Origin: Inquilinus sp052113205
Lineage (GTDB): Bacteria > Pseudomonadota > Alphaproteobacteria > DSM-16000 > Inquilinaceae
NCBI RefSeq assembly: GCF_052113205.1
Contig: NZ_JBFRCU010000013.1
Span: 54,291-118,290 of the forward strand
Reading direction: 5' to 3'
Length of the DNA: 64,000 nucleotides
The notes below the pieces were generated by a model. The model ran no database searches, was not told the DNA's origin, and saw only the letters and a list, made by a program, of their open reading frames with translations. The translations under genes were made by a program, and so were the position numbers. Below, one piece after another: positions 1 through 9,109 of this stretch. Every line of letters starts with the position of its first letter. Positions within the stretch are counted from its first letter, which is position 1.

Positions 1-1
1 G

Positions 2-886
2 ACCCGGCCGCGCTTCGCCGTGGTGTCGGTGCCGCAACCGGCCGCGCCCGGGGTGATCGCCGAGCTGGCCGCCGCCGGCCTGCCGGTGCTGACCGAGACG
101 CCGCCGGCGCCCGACCTGGACGGGCTGCTGCGGCTCAACGAGCTGGTCCGCGGCGGCGCCCGCATCCAGGTGGCGGAGCAATATTTCCTGCAGCCGACCC
201 ATGCCGCCCGGCTGGCGCTGATCGCCGCCGGCCGGATCGGCACGCCGAGCCACGCCCACATCGCGGTGGCGCATGGCTATCACGGCACCAGCCTGATCCG
301 GCGGCATCTCGGTCTCGGTTTCGAGAACGCGACTATCCGGGCGCAGGGCTTCACCAGCCCGATCGTCGCCGGCCCGACCCGCGTCGGCCCGCCGGCCGAG
401 GAGCGCATCGCCCAGTCCGAGCAGACCATCGCCACGCTCGATTTCGGCGGCCGCTCGGCGCTGTTCGACTTCACCAGCGACCAGTACCACCACTGGATCC
501 GGTCGCCGCGCGTGCTGGTGCGGGGCGAGCGCGGCGAGATCAAGGATGACGAGCTGCGCTTCCTGCAGGACCACCGCACCCCGGTGACGCTGCGCCTGCT
601 GCGCCAGGATGCCGGGCAGTATGCCGACATCCAGGGCCATCACCTCGTCGGCATCCTGGCCGGAACGGAGTGGGTCTACCGCAATCCATTCGCGGGGGCG
701 CGGCTGAACGACGACGAGATCGCCGTCGGCGCCTGCCTGGCCGGCATGGCCCGCTATGTCGAGACGGGGGAGGAGATCTACAGCTTCGCCGAGGCGGCGC
801 AGGACCAGTACCTGGCGTTGTCGATCGCCGCGGCGAAGGCGTCGGGCGAGGCGGTGCGGACCGAGACGCAGCCCTGGGCAACCTGA
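2..886 (+). CDS. Gfo/Idh/MocA-family oxidoreductase, 5' truncated
   Basis: The reading frame is already open at base 2, so the N-terminal part lies outside the window; the GTG at 20 is internal. About 294 residues are visible. They contain the end of the NAD(P)-binding half (RPRFAVVSVP, then a segment like LTETPPAPDLDGLLRL) followed by the alpha/beta substrate domain with a run of short strands (ATLDFGGRSALFDFTSDQ) typical of the family's C-terminal half. The family oxidises or reduces sugars and related polyols with NAD(P). The substrate cannot be read from this fragment. It ends 10 bp before the convergent receiver gene. Confidence 0.8.
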   Translation, partial: TRPRFAVVSVPQPAAPGVIAELAAAGLPVLTETPPAPDLDGLLRLNELVRGGARIQVAEQYFLQPTHAARLALIAAGRIGTPSHAHIAVAHGYHGTSLIRRHLGLGFENATIRAQGFTSPIVAGPTRVGPPAEERIAQSEQTIATLDFGGRSALFDFTSDQYHHWIRSPRVLVRGERGEIKDDELRFLQDHRTPVTLRLLRQDAGQYADIQGHHLVGILAGTEWVYRNPFAGARLNDDEIAVGACLAGMARYVETGEEIYSFAEAAQDQYLALSIAAAKASGEAVRTETQPWAT

Positions 887-896
887 CGGCACCCCG

Positions 897-1337
897 TCAG
901 TGGAGGCTGCCCTCGCTAGCGCTGGAGCTGAAGATCGACTGCACCAGCCCGGAGAAGCGGCGCGGGTCGTAGGGCTTCGACAGGATCGGCAGGTTGCGGT
1001 AGGCGGCCGGCAGGCTTTCCCGCGGATAGCTGGTGGCCAGGATCACCGGCACGCCGCGCTGCAGCAGGATGTCGAGCGCCGGAAACGCGGCGGCCCCGCA
1101 GAGATTGATGTCGACCATGGCGCCGTCGATCGACTGGCTGCGCGCCATCTCGACCGCGCGCGAGACCGTTGTCGCCGGTCCGACCACGGTGCCGCCCCAG
1201 GTCCGGAGCGTCAGTTCGAGGTCGAGCGCCACGATCTGCTCGTCCTCGACGATCAGGATGCGGCGCCCGTGCAGGTCGACCGCGTCCTCTGCTTCACTGT
1301 AGAGCAGTCCCATTCCACCAGTCCCGGGCTCGGCCAT
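897..1337 (-). CDS. Single-domain response regulator (CheY-like receiver)
   Basis: A 146-aa protein that is one receiver domain after a ~25-residue lead. The acidic pocket is in ILIVEDEQ, the phospho-acceptor Asp in GAMVDINL, the switch Thr/Ser in VILATSY and the conserved Lys in PILSKPYDP. There is no output domain, so it should act by protein contact in a phosphorelay. The ATSY...LPILSKPYD stretch resembles the FATGUY-type single-domain receivers of alphaproteobacteria, with ATSY in place of ATGY (inference). No kinase is adjacent. Convergent with the oxidoreductase, divergent from the efflux pair. A second ATG eight codons in (1313) is an alternative start. Confidence 0.85.
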   Translation of the reverse strand: MAEPGTGGMGLLYSEAEDAVDLHGRRILIVEDEQIVALDLELTLRTWGGTVVGPATTVSRAVEMARSQSIDGAMVDINLCGAAAFPALDILLQRGVPVILATSYPRESLPAAYRNLPILSKPYDPRRFSGLVQSIFSSSASEGSLH

Positions 1338-1578
1338 GCGCAGGCCGTTCCTCCGGGTCCCTTCCAGTGCCGCTGCGGCGCGGCGGGCGAAATTGTCATA
1401 TCATGGCCATAAACACGGGATTACGGTGCCTGTTCCCGATCGTCTCACGGTTGCGACGGAATCACGCCGCCATGCCGTGAAGGACGAAGCCGGCTTTCAT
1501 CAAGAAGAAACGGGCGGTTGGTACTAGAATGCGCCCGTGAGAACGGGTGCGCGTACGGAAGGGGGCTTCGCGGACGCA

Positions 1579-2652
1579 ATGCGCGCGTGGAAACAACTTG
1601 TGATCATCGGCCTGCTCGCCGCCGCGGCGGCGGGGGTGTGGCGCTATGCGCCGTTCCGGGCCGATGGTGCGATGGCGCCGCGCGGCGGCCCGGTCGCGGT
1701 CCCGGTCTTGCTGGCGCCGGCGCACACCGGCACGGTGACCGAGGCGATGGACGCGGTCGGCACCACCAGGGCGCGCGAGGCCGTCACCATCACCGCCAAG
1801 ACCACCGGCATCGTCGACCGGATCGAATTCCAGGACGGCCAGGTCGTGCCCGCCGGCGCCCCGATCCTCCGGCTGGACAGCGACGAGCTGGTGGCCACCG
1901 TCGCCTCGGCCGAGGCCGAGCTGCGCAACGCCCGCCTGTCGCTCGACCGCGGCGAGGCCCTGTCGAAGGCCCGCAACATCCCCCAGGCCCAGGTCGACAC
2001 CCTGCGCTCCGATCTCGAGGTCAAGACCGCGGCGGTGGCGGCGCAGAAGGCCCGGCTGGCGGAGCGGGTGATCACCGCCCCCTTCGCCGGCACACTGGGC
2101 ATCCGCAGGGTCAGCCAGGGCGCGCTGGTGTCGCCCGGCACCGCGATCGTGACGCTGGACGACCTCAGCCGGGTCAAGGTCGACTTCAACCTGCCGGAGA
2201 TGCTGCTGTCGCGCCTGGCCCCGGGCCTGACCCTGGAGGTCCACAGCGACGCCTATCCCGACCGCGCCTTCACCGCCGTCGTCACCTCGGTCGACACCCG
2301 CATCGACCCGGCCACCCGGTCGGTCACCACGGTGGCGGAGATCGACAACCGCGACGGGCTGCTGCGCCCCGGCATGTTCCTGACCGTGCGGGTGCAGTTG
2401 TCGACCGACGCCTCCGCCCTGCTGGTGCCGGAGCAGGCGCTGGTGCCGCAGGGCACCCGCCAGTTCGTCTACCTCGTGGTCGATGGCAAGGCGGTGCGGC
2501 GCGAGGTGACGCTGGGCACCCGGCTGCGCGGCCAGGTGCAGATCCTGTCCGGCCTGGCCGCCGGGGAATCGGTGGTGGTCGAGGGCACGCAGCGGCTGCG
2601 CGACGGCGTGCCGGTCCAGGTGCAGGGGGCCGGCACGGCGCCGGCGACCTGA
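1579..2652 (+). CDS. RND efflux periplasmic adaptor subunit (membrane fusion protein)
   Basis: A 357-aa HlyD/AcrA-type adaptor. An N-terminal signal anchor (KQLVIIGLLAAAAAGVW) is followed by the first lipoyl half, an alpha-hairpin rich in Ala/Glu (SAEAELRNARLSLDRGEAL), the second lipoyl half (VITAPFAGTLGIRRV), a beta-barrel and a membrane-proximal domain. I chose the ATG at 1579 because the membrane segment starts right after it; an in-frame GTG at 1537 would add 14 residues. The gene ends 1 bp before the pump gene, so the two are one transcript. No outer-membrane channel gene is next to them. Substrate unknown. Confidence 0.92.
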   Translation: MRAWKQLVIIGLLAAAAAGVWRYAPFRADGAMAPRGGPVAVPVLLAPAHTGTVTEAMDAVGTTRAREAVTITAKTTGIVDRIEFQDGQVVPAGAPILRLDSDELVATVASAEAELRNARLSLDRGEALSKARNIPQAQVDTLRSDLEVKTAAVAAQKARLAERVITAPFAGTLGIRRVSQGALVSPGTAIVTLDDLSRVKVDFNLPEMLLSRLAPGLTLEVHSDAYPDRAFTAVVTSVDTRIDPATRSVTTVAEIDNRDGLLRPGMFLTVRVQLSTDASALLVPEQALVPQGTRQFVYLVVDGKAVRREVTLGTRLRGQVQILSGLAAGESVVVEGTQRLRDGVPVQVQGAGTAPAT

Positions 2653-2653
2653 C

Positions 2654-5600
2654 ATGGTCCTGTCCGACACCGCCATCAAGCGCCCGGTCTTCGCCGTCGT
2701 CGTCAGCCTGCTGCTGGTGGTGCTGGGCGTCTTCGCCTTCCAGCGGCTGACCGTCCGCGAATACCCCAACATCGACCCGCCGGTGGTGTCGATCAGCACC
2801 ACCTATGAAGGCGCCTCGGCCCAGGTGATCGAGAGCCAGATCACGCAGGTGATCGAGGAGGGCGTGGCCGGCGTCGCCGGCATCCGCACCATGCGCTCGA
2901 CCAGCCAGGAGGGGCGGTCCAGCGTCCGGCTGGAGTTCGACATCGAGCGCGATGTCGAGAGCGCAACCAACGACGTGCGCGATTCGGTCGGCCGGGTGAT
3001 CGCCAGGCTGCCGGACAATGCCGACACCCCGATCATCCGCAAAGTCGATGCCGACGCCAGCCCGATCATCTACGCCACCCTGACCAGCGACGGCCGTTCC
3101 GCGATCGAGCTGAGCGACATGGCCAAGCGCTATGTCGTCGACCCGCTCTCGGCCGTCGACGGCGTTGCCCAGGTGACGATCGGCGGCGAGCGCCAGCCGT
3201 CGATGCGGGTCTGGCTGGACCGCAACGCCATGGCGGCGCGGCTGGTCACCGCGCAGGACGTCAAGGACGCGCTGGAGGCCCAGAATGTCGAGCTGCCGTC
3301 GGGCCGGGTCGAATCAAACGACCGCGAGCTGACGGTGCGCACCAACACCCGGCTGTCGACGCCGGAGGAGTTTGCCCGCATCGTGCTGCGCCGCGAGGGC
3401 GAGACCCTGGTGCGGCTGGGCGACGTCGCCCGGGTCGAGGTCGGCGCCCGCGACGACCGCAGCGGTTTCCGCGCCGACGGCAAGCCCGCCGTCGGCATCG
3501 GTATCGTCAAGCAGTCGACCGCCAACACGCTGGACGTGGCCGAGGGCGTGCGCCACGCGATGGACGCGCTGCGCCAGTCGCTGCCGCCGGATGTGCGGAT
3601 CGAGATCTCTTCCGACGACAGCGTCTTCATCGACAAGTCGATCGAGGAGGTGTTCCTGGCGCTGGCCATCGCGCTGGCGCTGGTGATCGGCATCGTCTTC
3701 ATCTTCCTGCGCAGCATCCGCGCCACGCTGATCCCGGCCGTCGCCGTGCCGGTCTCGATCACCGCCTCCTTCATCGTGCTGGCGGCGCTGGGCTATTCGA
3801 TCAACGTCCTGACCCTGCTGGCGATGGTGCTGGCGATCGGCCTGGTGGTCGACGACGCCATCATCGTGCTGGAGAACATCAGCCGCCGGATCGAGCATGG
3901 CGAGCCGCCGCTGGTCGCCGCCTATCTCGGCTCGCGCCAGATCGGCTTCGCCGTGGTCGCCACCACCGCGGTTCTGACCGCCGTGTTCGTTCCGATCTCC
4001 TTCCTGCAGGGCAATGTCGGGCGGCTGTTCAGCGAATTCGGCATCACCGTCGCCTCCTCGGTGCTGTTCTCGGCGCTGATCGCCCTGACCCTGACGCCGG
4101 CGATGTGCAGCCGGCTGCTGCGCCCGGCCAACGAGGAGACCTGGCTGCACAAGGTGACCGAGCATGGCTTCGACCTGCTGAACCGCGGCTACAAGGCGAC
4201 GCTGGGCTTCGCCCTCGCCGCGCCCCTGCTGGTCTGCGCCATCGCCGTGGCGCTCAGCCTCGGCGCCGTGGCGCTGCTGCAGGGCCTGCCGCAGGAATTC
4301 GTGCCGACCGAGGATCGCGGCCGGGTGGTGATCAGCGCCACCGGGCCGGAAGGCTCCAGCCTGGAATACACCAGCGCCCAGCTGACCCGGATCGAGACGG
4401 CGCTGGCGCCCTATGTCGAGGCGCAGGACGTCACCCGCATCCTCGCCATCCTGGCGCCGTCCTGGGGGCCGGCCGGGGTGAACCGGGTCACCGTCATCGG
4501 CCAGATGAAGCCCTGGGACGAGCGCAGCCGGTCGCAGCAGACGGTGGTGCGCGAGTTGGCGGCCAAGCTGGCCGGCATCCCCGGCATCCGCGCCGTCGCC
4601 ATCAACCCGAGCGGCCTCTCCCGCGGCTCCGGCGCCCCGGTGCGCTTCGTCATCGGCGGCAACACCTATGAGGAGCTGGTCGGCTGGCGCGACCGGCTGG
4701 AAGACAAGCTGCGCAACTCCCGCGTGCTGCGCAACCTGCAGGCCGATTACGACGAGACCAAGCCGGAGCTGCGCGTCGCCATCGACCGCAACCGCGCCGC
4801 CGATCTCGGCATCTCGATCCGCGCCATCGGCGAGACGTTGGAGACCATGTTCGGGTCGGTTGCCGTCACCCGCTACGAGGATGACGGCGAGGAATACGAC
4901 GTGGTGCTGCAGGCTAGGGCCGAGGACCGGCAGACGCCGCGCGACCTGTCCAACATCTTCGTCCGCGCCTCCGGCGGCACGCTGGTGCCGCTGACCAGCC
5001 TGGTGAAGCTGCAGGACGTCGCCGGGCCGGCCAGCCTGGGCCGGTTCGACCGGGTCCGCGCCATCACCTTCACCGCCAGCCTGGCCGACGGCGCCACGCT
5101 GGGCGACGCGGTGGACGAGATCCGCGCCGCCGTCGCCGAGGTGCTGCCGACCGAGGCCCGCCTGTCCTGGGACGGCGACACCCGCGAATTCCTGGAGAGC
5201 AGCGTCTCGCTCTACATCACCTTCGGCACCGCGCTGCTGATCGTGTTCCTGGTGCTGGCGGCGCAGTTCGAGAGCTTCGTCCACCCGGTCACCATCCTGC
5301 TGACCGTGCCGCTGGCGATCTTCGGCGCGCTCGGCTCGGTGGCGCTGCTCGGCATGACGGTGAACATCTACACCCAGATCGGCATGGTCATGCTGATCGG
5401 GCTGACGGCGAAGAACGCGATCCTGATCGTCGAATTCGCCAACCAGCTGCGCGACGAAGGGCTGGACGTGCTGCAGGCGGTGCACGAGGCCGCGGCGACC
5501 CGGCTGCGGCCGATCCTGATGACCTCGATCGCCACCGCGCTGGGCGCCCTGCCGCTGGCGATCGCCACCGGCGCCGGCGCCGAATCGCGCCAGGCGATCG

Positions 5601-5770
5601 GCGTCGTGATCTTCGGCGGCGTCATGGTCTCGACCGTCCTGTCGCTGTACCTGGTGCCGGTGCTGTACCGCGCCCTGGCCCGCTTCACCTCGCCGGCCAG
5701 CCGGACCAGCAAGGAGCTGGAGCGCCAGCTGCTGGTCCATCGCAGCGAGGGCTCGTCGCCGGCGGAGTAG
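2654..5770 (+). CDS. RND efflux inner-membrane pump (AcrB/MexB-like, HAE1 type)
   Basis: 1038 aa, the usual length of the family. It starts with the short cytoplasmic helix and TM1 (IKRPVFAVVVSLLLVVLG) and has two large periplasmic loops and 12 membrane segments. The proton-relay residues are present: the Asp pair at about 400-401 in GLVVDDAIIVLENI (TM4) and Lys at about 920 in LTAKNAILIVEFA (TM10). It would export drugs or hydrophobic compounds with the adaptor encoded just upstream and a TolC-type channel encoded elsewhere. The last ~20 residues are a charged cytoplasmic tail. Confidence 0.95.
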   Translation: MVLSDTAIKRPVFAVVVSLLLVVLGVFAFQRLTVREYPNIDPPVVSISTTYEGASAQVIESQITQVIEEGVAGVAGIRTMRSTSQEGRSSVRLEFDIERDVESATNDVRDSVGRVIARLPDNADTPIIRKVDADASPIIYATLTSDGRSAIELSDMAKRYVVDPLSAVDGVAQVTIGGERQPSMRVWLDRNAMAARLVTAQDVKDALEAQNVELPSGRVESNDRELTVRTNTRLSTPEEFARIVLRREGETLVRLGDVARVEVGARDDRSGFRADGKPAVGIGIVKQSTANTLDVAEGVRHAMDALRQSLPPDVRIEISSDDSVFIDKSIEEVFLALAIALALVIGIVFIFLRSIRATLIPAVAVPVSITASFIVLAALGYSINVLTLLAMVLAIGLVVDDAIIVLENISRRIEHGEPPLVAAYLGSRQIGFAVVATTAVLTAVFVPISFLQGNVGRLFSEFGITVASSVLFSALIALTLTPAMCSRLLRPANEETWLHKVTEHGFDLLNRGYKATLGFALAAPLLVCAIAVALSLGAVALLQGLPQEFVPTEDRGRVVISATGPEGSSLEYTSAQLTRIETALAPYVEAQDVTRILAILAPSWGPAGVNRVTVIGQMKPWDERSRSQQTVVRELAAKLAGIPGIRAVAINPSGLSRGSGAPVRFVIGGNTYEELVGWRDRLEDKLRNSRVLRNLQADYDETKPELRVAIDRNRAADLGISIRAIGETLETMFGSVAVTRYEDDGEEYDVVLQARAEDRQTPRDLSNIFVRASGGTLVPLTSLVKLQDVAGPASLGRFDRVRAITFTASLADGATLGDAVDEIRAAVAEVLPTEARLSWDGDTREFLESSVSLYITFGTALLIVFLVLAAQFESFVHPVTILLTVPLAIFGALGSVALLGMTVNIYTQIGMVMLIGLTAKNAILIVEFANQLRDEGLDVLQAVHEAAATRLRPILMTSIATALGALPLAIATGAGAESRQAIGVVIFGGVMVSTVLSLYLVPVLYRALARFTSPASRTSKELERQLLVHRSEGSSPAE

Positions 5771-5839
5771 GAGATTCCGCCTTCTCCGGCGAAATTTTCG
5801 CCCCGGCTGCTGCAAGTTGAGCCGCCGAGTTGTTTTGTG

Positions 5840-6036
5840 CCTCTCCCGCTTGCGCGAGAGGTCGGGCTCGCGCAGCGAGACCGGGTGAGGGCGGCTCGGC
5901 CGCGACACCAGGATCAGCGTTTCAGGACGGGAGGGATCATGTGCTCCCCCGCGGAAACGCTGCGCTTTCGGCGAGGCCGCCATCCCCTCACCCGGAGCCG
6001 CTTCGCGTCTCCGACCTCTCCCGCAAGCGGGAGAGG
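5840..6036. repeat. Large imperfect inverted-repeat element (~197 bp)
   Basis: The stretch 5840-5892 and the stretch 5985-6036 are near-identical in opposite orientation: each carries a CCTCTCCCGC/GCGGGAGAGG palindrome (5840-5861; 6015-6036, the latter perfect with an AA loop) and a terminal CCCTCACCCGG/CCGGGTGAGGG end. Internal segments (CAGCGTTTC versus GAAACGCTG) also pair, so the whole block can fold into one long hairpin. It fills most of the gap between the RND pump and the S41-like gene (5771-6177); no gene is seen there. No transposase or target duplication was recognised. Confidence 0.75.
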
Positions 6037-6177
6037 TAATCGGCTCATATGTCCACCGTCAGTGTTACCGATCATGTGTGAAGGCCGTCGCGGGACCGGC
6101 CCCACGACGTCCTGGCACACCCGTTGCAACACCCTGACCGCCGCCCAACCCGGGCGGTGTTGCGTCGGGGGACGCCC

Positions 6178-7599
6178 ATGAAGAAGCGATGGAAACTCGC
6201 GGCCGGGATCGCCGCCGCCCTGCTGGCCGTGCCGGCCGCCGCCTATGTCGCCGCGGTGCGGCCCAACTACCCGCCCGTCCCGGTGCTGGAGGCCCCGCCG
6301 CCGCAGACTCAGGCCGAGGCCGACCGCCAGGATCTGGAGCTGCTGCGCCGGCTGCCGGAGGTCGACCGCAGCTTCGCGGAGGGCGCCCGCGAACGCTTCG
6401 ACCTGCGGATCGAGGGGCTGCTGGCGGAGGTGTCGGCGACAGGCCCCGCGGGGATGGACCGGGCCCGCTTCGAGATGGCAATCACCTGCGCCGTGGCGCT
6501 GGCCGGCAACGGCCACACCTATGTCCGCGGCGCCGCCATGGGCCGGTCGCTGAACGCGCTGCCGCTGCGGCTGGTCTGGTTCGACGACGGCCTGCACGTG
6601 GTCGCCGCCCGGGCGGCGCTGGCCGACCTGCTCGGCGCGCGCGTGGCCGTGCTGGACGGCAGGACACCCGAGGATCTGGCCGGCGCGCTGCGGCCCTGCA
6701 TCGGCGGCAACGACGTCCGGGCCAAGCTGCTGTCGGTCAGCCTCCTCTCCTCCCCCGCCGCGCTGCACGCCCTCGGGTTGCTGCCCGCGGCCGATGCCGC
6801 GACCCTGGCCTTCGACCTGCCGGACGGCCGGCGCGTCGAACGGCGGATCGAGGCCGATCCGCGGCCGGCGATCCGGCCGGAGGGCGAGGTGCGGTGGCCG
6901 GCCGCCGACCTGCTGCCGACCGCGCTGCCGGCGGATGACGGCCCCTGGCGGCATGTCCTAGCGGGGGTGGACGCGCCACCGCTCTACCTGCAGCACGCCG
7001 ACCGCGCCTATTGGCACGACTATCCGGCACCGGACACGCTGTTCGTCGAGTTGCGCCGCATCCGCGATGAGCCCGGCGACGGTCTTGAGCTGTTCCTCGA
7101 CCGGGTGCTGGCTGAGGCCGCGGAGCGCAAGCCGAAGACCGTGATCGTCGACCTGCGCGCCAACACCGGCGGCGATTACATGCTGACCGCCGTCTTCACC
7201 CGCCGGTTGCCCGAGGTCGTCGGGCCGGAAGCGCGGATCCGTGTCCTGACCGGCCCCGACACCTTCTCCGCCGCGATCTCCACCCTAGCCCGGCTGAAGC
7301 ATTTCGGCGGCGACCAGGTCGCCATCATCGGCCGGCCGGTCGGGGATTTCCCGGCCTTCTGGGGCGAGGGCGGGCGGCTGACCCTGCCGCATTCGGGCAT
7401 CTCCATCCGCTACGCCACCGGCTTTCACGACTGGGGCCAAGGCTGCGGCCTGACGCAGATCGGCCGCTGCTTCTGGCTGAACTACCTGTACGGCGTCGCC
7501 GGCGGCGAATTGTCGCCGACCGTGACGGTGCCCTTCACCTTCGCCGATTACCGCGCCGGCCGGGATCCCGACCTCGAGGCCACCGCGGCCGGAGGCTGA
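6178..7599 (+). CDS. S41-peptidase-like secreted/anchored protein
   Basis: 473 aa from the ATG at 6178, which follows GGGGGA; an in-frame TTG at 6124 would add 18 residues. The N-terminus is a signal peptide or anchor (KRWKLAAGIAAALLAVPAAAY). The C-terminal third has features of tail-specific (S41) proteases: DLRANTGGD at about 325-333 matches the family's DLRxNxGG strand, and TFSAA (Ser about 364) sits where the nucleophile Ser lies, followed by a Lys eight residues on (LARLKHFG). No PDZ domain was recognised. It may be an active periplasmic peptidase or a family member with another role. Single gene, read toward uppP. Confidence 0.65.
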   Translation: MKKRWKLAAGIAAALLAVPAAAYVAAVRPNYPPVPVLEAPPPQTQAEADRQDLELLRRLPEVDRSFAEGARERFDLRIEGLLAEVSATGPAGMDRARFEMAITCAVALAGNGHTYVRGAAMGRSLNALPLRLVWFDDGLHVVAARAALADLLGARVAVLDGRTPEDLAGALRPCIGGNDVRAKLLSVSLLSSPAALHALGLLPAADAATLAFDLPDGRRVERRIEADPRPAIRPEGEVRWPAADLLPTALPADDGPWRHVLAGVDAPPLYLQHADRAYWHDYPAPDTLFVELRRIRDEPGDGLELFLDRVLAEAAERKPKTVIVDLRANTGGDYMLTAVFTRRLPEVVGPEARIRVLTGPDTFSAAISTLARLKHFGGDQVAIIGRPVGDFPAFWGEGGRLTLPHSGISIRYATGFHDWGQGCGLTQIGRCFWLNYLYGVAGGELSPTVTVPFTFADYRAGRDPDLEATAAGG

Positions 7600-7604
7600 T
7601 CCGG

Positions 7605-7657
7605 CACCTCCTCCGAGGTGAATTCGCGCCAGGATCGGTCCCGCCGCCGCGGCGGGG
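7605..7657 (+). terminator. Possible hairpins after the S41-like gene
   Basis: Two inverted repeats follow the stop codon: CACCTC-CTCC-GAGGTG (7605-7620) and CCCGCCGC/GCGGCGGG (7640-7656) followed by GCTTTCC. The U-run is poor, so this is only a candidate terminator. Confidence 0.3.
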
Positions 7658-7720
7658 CTTTCCAAACCCGTCCGCTTCGTTCACAAGCGAGGTGGCCTCG
7701 TTTCACCCCGGAGCACCGTC

Positions 7721-8515
7721 TTGGACTATCTGAGCGCGATCATCCTCGGGGTGATCGAAGGCATCACCGAGTTTCTTCCGATCTCCTCGACCGGCCACCT
7801 GATCATCGCCGAGCACTGGCTGGGCGAGCGCTCGGACACCTTCAACATCGTCATCCAGGCCGGCGCCATCCTGGCCGTGACCATCATCTACTGGCGCCGC
7901 ATCTTCGACCTGGTGCTGGGCTGGCGCCGGCCGGAGAACCGGCACTACGCGATCCGGCTGCTGCTGGCTTTCGTGATCACCGCCGTGTTGGGCCTGGTCG
8001 CCAAGAAGCTCGGCTTCACCCTGCCGGAGAACATCCTGCCGATCGCGATCGCGCTGGTGGTCGGCGGCTTCTGGATGATCTGGGCCGAGCGGCAGGCGGC
8101 CAAGCTGCCCGACAGCGTCAAGATCACTTGGCTGGTGGCCATCGTGGTCGGCCTGGCTCAGATCGTGGCCGGCATCTTCCCGGGCACCTCGCGCTCGGCC
8201 GCCACCATCTTCGCCGCCATGCTGGTGGGCGCCAGCAACCGCGCCGCGGCGACCGAATTCGCTTTCCTGGTCGGCATCCCGACCATGTACGCGGCGAGCG
8301 CCTATGAGCTGTACGGCCAGTTCAAGGAGGGCGGCGCGCATGAGGATTGGGGCGCGCTGGGCGTCGCCTTCGTGGTCTCGACCGTCACCGCCTTCATCGC
8401 GGTGAAGTGGCTGCTGGGCTACATCCAGACCCACCGCTTCACCGCCTTCGCGATCTACCGGATCATCTTCGGCGCACTGCTGCTGGGCGCTGTGGCGCTG
8501 GGCTGGATCGCCTGA
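7721..8515 (+). CDS. uppP: Undecaprenyl-diphosphatase (UppP/BacA)
   Basis: 264-aa integral membrane protein that dephosphorylates undecaprenyl diphosphate to recycle the lipid carrier for peptidoglycan. The two family motifs are intact: EGITEFLPISSTGHL at residues ~14-28 and PGTSRSAAT near 153-161. About eight hydrophobic segments are visible. The start is a TTG at 7721, preceded by CCGGAG at suitable spacing; no ATG lies near the conserved N-terminus. Length is normal for the family. Monocistronic. Confidence 0.96.
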   Translation: MDYLSAIILGVIEGITEFLPISSTGHLIIAEHWLGERSDTFNIVIQAGAILAVTIIYWRRIFDLVLGWRRPENRHYAIRLLLAFVITAVLGLVAKKLGFTLPENILPIAIALVVGGFWMIWAERQAAKLPDSVKITWLVAIVVGLAQIVAGIFPGTSRSAATIFAAMLVGASNRAAATEFAFLVGIPTMYAASAYELYGQFKEGGAHEDWGALGVAFVVSTVTAFIAVKWLLGYIQTHRFTAFAIYRIIFGALLLGAVALGWIA

Positions 8516-8554
8516 CGAGCCGGCCCCTGACTTGCTAAGCCGCCTGACGGCCGG

Positions 8555-9037
8555 TCAGCGGTCGTTCTCGTGTCCCGGCCGATAGTAGTAGTACGGATTT
8601 CGGGAAGCGCCGCGGTTCGACGAACCGCGATCGTAGCGGCGGTTGTCGCCATCGTTGCGACGGACATAGCGATTCCGGTCGCCATTGCGCCAGCCATTGT
8701 CGCCGTCGTTGCGACGGACGTAATGGCTCCGGTCGCCATCGCGCCAGCCGTCGTCGCGGCGGCTGTAGGACCGCCGGTAGGAGCGCCGGTCGTTGTCGTA
8801 GTACGAGCGGCGGCTGCTGTAGTACCGCGGAGAGCTGTAGCCTCGCGAGTAATAGCCGCCGGGATAGCCGTAGCTCGGCCGGGAATAGCCGGTGCCGTAG
8901 CCATAGTCGTTATAGGCGTAGCTGTCGCCGTATCCGTCGTACCCGTAGTCTCCCGGATAGGCGACGCAGGCACCCAGGCTGGCCGCAGTCGCCAGGGCAC
9001 CCACCAGGAAAAACCGACGCAGACCGGTCGGGGACAT
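8555..9037 (-). CDS. Tyr/Arg-rich lipoprotein (paralogue 1)
   Basis: 160 aa from the ATG at 9037, which has AAGGAG ten bases upstream; a longer frame to 9076 has no support. The N-terminus is a lipoprotein signal (FFLVGALATAASLGAC, lipobox LGAC). The mature part is low complexity: a Tyr/Gly/Ser-rich half, then a basic half with an internal repeat (HYVRRNDGDNGWRNGDR, RYVRRNDGDN). No known domain; likely an outer-membrane or periplasmic surface protein of unknown role. It is a tandem relative of the gene just upstream on the same strand, and the leader is duplicated as well. Confidence 0.7.
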   Translation of the reverse strand: MSPTGLRRFFLVGALATAASLGACVAYPGDYGYDGYGDSYAYNDYGYGTGYSRPSYGYPGGYYSRGYSSPRYYSSRRSYYDNDRRSYRRSYSRRDDGWRDGDRSHYVRRNDGDNGWRNGDRNRYVRRNDGDNRRYDRGSSNRGASRNPYYYYRPGHENDR

Positions 9038-9070
9038 GAGCTGATACTCCTTAAGGCCGCGGGCCGCTTC
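9038..9070 (-). repeat. Duplicated leader, copy 1 (pairs with 9446-9478)
   Basis: The 5' leader of the 8555-9037 gene matches the leader of the 9110-9445 gene: on the + strand CTGATACTCCTTAAGGCCGC here and CTGACACTCCATCAGGCCGC in the other, each containing the ribosome-binding site. The conservation extends to about 20-30 bases upstream of each ATG. Confidence 0.6.
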
Positions 9071-9109
9071 CCTCAACCCGCGGCTGGGTAAGACATGGGC
9101 GGCCGGCGG

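Noticed and set aside
3314..5983. An 889-codon open frame on the minus strand opposite the RND pump
   Set aside because: It is an antisense shadow of the pump gene; residues are dominated by Arg, Gln, His and Asp as expected from reading a GC-rich gene backwards, with no domain.
5840..6036. Calling the inverted element an insertion sequence
   Set aside because: No open frame for a transposase and no clear target-site duplication, so only a repeat call is made.
8542..8560. Hairpin CGC-CTGAC...GTCAG-CG between uppP and the lipoprotein gene as a terminator
   Set aside because: The stem is short, overlaps the lipoprotein stop codon and has no T-run.
8600..8780. Short direct repeats that might suggest a CRISPR array
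   Set aside because: They code for the RRNDGDN repeat of a lipoprotein; the spacing is irregular, there are no spacers and no cas genes.
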